This document shows, piece after piece, positions 6,146 to 6,769 of a stretch of DNA of 6,769 bases. The position numbers were made by a program, and so were the translations under genes. The stretch lies in contig JAATVM010000215.1 of NCBI GenBank assembly GCA_014523495.1, positions 1 through 6,769 on the forward strand, in the 5' to 3' direction. This DNA is from Nitrososphaerales archaeon TH1920. Its GTDB lineage: Archaea > Thermoproteota > Nitrososphaeria > Nitrososphaerales > Nitrososphaeraceae. Position 1 is the stretch's first letter. Every line of letters begins with the position of its first letter. The notes under the pieces were generated by a model that was given only the letters and a program-made list of their open reading frames with translations, was not told the origin of the DNA and did not search any database.

Positions 6146-6325
6146 ATGGCTAGAGTAGAGATCAAGTGTACCGAAAACGGACCTGAATTAGTTGTAGTGG
6201 ATGGAAAAGTTTTTGCAGCGTTCTGCAGATGCGGATCATCAAATACCAAGCTATATTGTGATGGAAGCCATGCAAAAATAGGATTCAAGGCAGAGGCAAA
6301 AGATATAGTAGTTACAGAGCAGTAA
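6146..6325 (+). CDS. Small CDGSH-type iron-sulfur protein
   Basis: This 59-residue protein reads MARVEIKCTENGPELVVVDG at its start, then carries the CDGSH cluster motif: C27-R-C29, S32, C38-D-G-S-H42. These three Cys and one His are the ligands that hold a 2Fe-2S cluster in mitoNEET-like proteins, which act in redox or cluster transfer. The family pattern is CxCxx(S/T)xxxPxCDG(S/T/A)H; here the Pro position is Leu36. A strand-rich start followed by one CDGSH motif is the usual layout of short prokaryotic members. No signal or membrane segment is present, so it should be cytosolic. A well-spaced TATA box fixes the ATG and suggests its own leaderless transcript. It is shorter than many gene finders' length limit and easily missed. 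The partner and pathway are unknown. Confidence 0.88.
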   Translation: MARVEIKCTENGPELVVVDGKVFAAFCRCGSSNTKLYCDGSHAKIGFKAEAKDIVVTEQ

Positions 6326-6355
6326 AAATTTAGACAAACATAAACTATCATATGA

Positions 6356-6769
6356 TTGAATATTAAAAACCTGATACAAATTTTGATTTCTATTTTCAGG
6401 AACATAAAAAAATTTATCAGCTTTTATTATGTATTTGGCATTGTTTTCTTCATTGTAGCTGCTCTAGCAATCGAATTAACGTACGGAGACACATTCACGA
6501 GATTAGATCCAAACGTACGAGAATTGGCCGGAAAGGACAATCATCCAAACTATAAATTTCAATATTTTTTTCACCGAAACTTGAACCAAAATGTGACAAA
6601 TGATGTAGAGTTGGTGGGAATTGTGAGCGAAGTGGTGGATGGGGATACTTTGGACATCAACGGGACCAGAATTAGGCTGGCTCTTGTCAACACTCCTGAA
6701 AGAGGACAATCAGGCTTTGATGAAGCAAAGAAATTTGTTGAATCGTTATGTCTGGGGAAGAAAGGGGAA
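6356..6769 (+). CDS. Membrane-anchored staphylococcal-nuclease-like protein (partial, C-terminus missing)
   Basis: The first 138 residues of a thermonuclease-family protein, cut by the window's right edge. The start is TTG 6356, placed directly after an in-frame TGA, so nothing further upstream is possible. The N-terminus is basic (IFRNIKKF) followed by a hydrophobic span at about 20-39 (FYYVFGIVFFIVAALAI), which looks like an uncleaved anchor with the rest outside the cell. A polar linker at 40-83 leads to the SNase fold: VELVGIVSEVVDGDTLDI (84-101), RIRLALVNTPE (105-115), then FDEAKKFVESL. Compared with staphylococcal nuclease, Asp21 corresponds to D97, Arg35 to R107 and Glu43 to E115, but Asp40 is replaced by N112. 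The second catalytic Arg lies beyond the window. An AT-rich TAAAAATTTAG at 6323-6333 is a weak promoter candidate at roughly leaderless spacing. Confidence 0.85.
   Translation, partial: MNIKNLIQILISIFRNIKKFISFYYVFGIVFFIVAALAIELTYGDTFTRLDPNVRELAGKDNHPNYKFQYFFHRNLNQNVTNDVELVGIVSEVVDGDTLDINGTRIRLALVNTPERGQSGFDEAKKFVESLCLGKKGE

Noticed and set aside
6141..6158. ATG at 6141 as the start of the CDGSH gene
   Set aside because: It is out of frame with the CDGSH motif and reaches a TAG after five codons.
6094..6405. 103-codon open frame on the - strand over the CDGSH gene
   Set aside because: The + strand here encodes a full CDGSH motif with a well-spaced TATA box; the antisense frame has no recognisable motif.
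6503..6709. 68-codon open frame on the - strand over the SNase-like gene
   Set aside because: The + strand frame contains the SNase active-site motifs, so this is a shadow.
1..6769. tRNA, rRNA, CRISPR array, insertion sequence or attachment site
   Set aside because: I looked for cloverleaf-like segments, regularly spaced repeats, transposase motifs and terminal inverted repeats and saw none; coding genes in one direction fill nearly the whole window.

Overview
This window is most likely from an archaeon, probably an ammonia-oxidising thaumarchaeon (Nitrososphaeria; a Nitrosocosmicus- or Nitrosopumilus-like genome is a guess). The support is the low GC content, TATA-like boxes (two of them placed about 26 nt before a start codon, as expected for leaderless mRNAs), very few Shine-Dalgarno sequences, frequent TTG/GTG starts, and a PhoU protein with an N-terminal AbrB domain, a typical archaeal architecture. 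All genes lie on the + strand.

Positions 1-4929 are a high-affinity phosphate uptake locus in the usual order. They hold the C-terminal end of the phosphate-binding protein PstS, the permeases PstC and PstA (overlapping by 4 nt), the ATPase PstB, a stand-alone PhoU, and a larger PhoU-family protein with a SpoVT/AbrB-type DNA-binding N-terminus. PstS captures phosphate outside the cell, PstC/PstA form the channel, PstB powers it, the stand-alone PhoU probably restrains the transporter, and the AbrB-PhoU protein is a plausible transcriptional regulator of the locus. Gaps of 203, 66 and 83 nt separate pstS/pstC, pstB from pstA, and the second phoU from the first. The first holds T-tracts, and the other two hold TATA-like sequence and share the 10-mer ACTATATAGA, so the locus may be several transcription units rather than one operon.

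Positions 4930-6769 hold a 226-nt spacer with a near-perfect 15/16-nt direct repeat, a PHP-family predicted metal-dependent phosphoesterase, a 59-residue CDGSH iron-sulfur protein with a well-placed TATA box, and the beginning of a membrane-anchored staphylococcal-nuclease-like protein cut off by the window edge.

No tRNA, rRNA, CRISPR array, insertion sequence or clearly foreign segment is visible. The gene families are all known. The most unusual material is regulatory: the AbrB-PhoU fusion, the inverted repeat before pstB with its partial echo before the fusion gene, and the repeat pair before the PHP gene.
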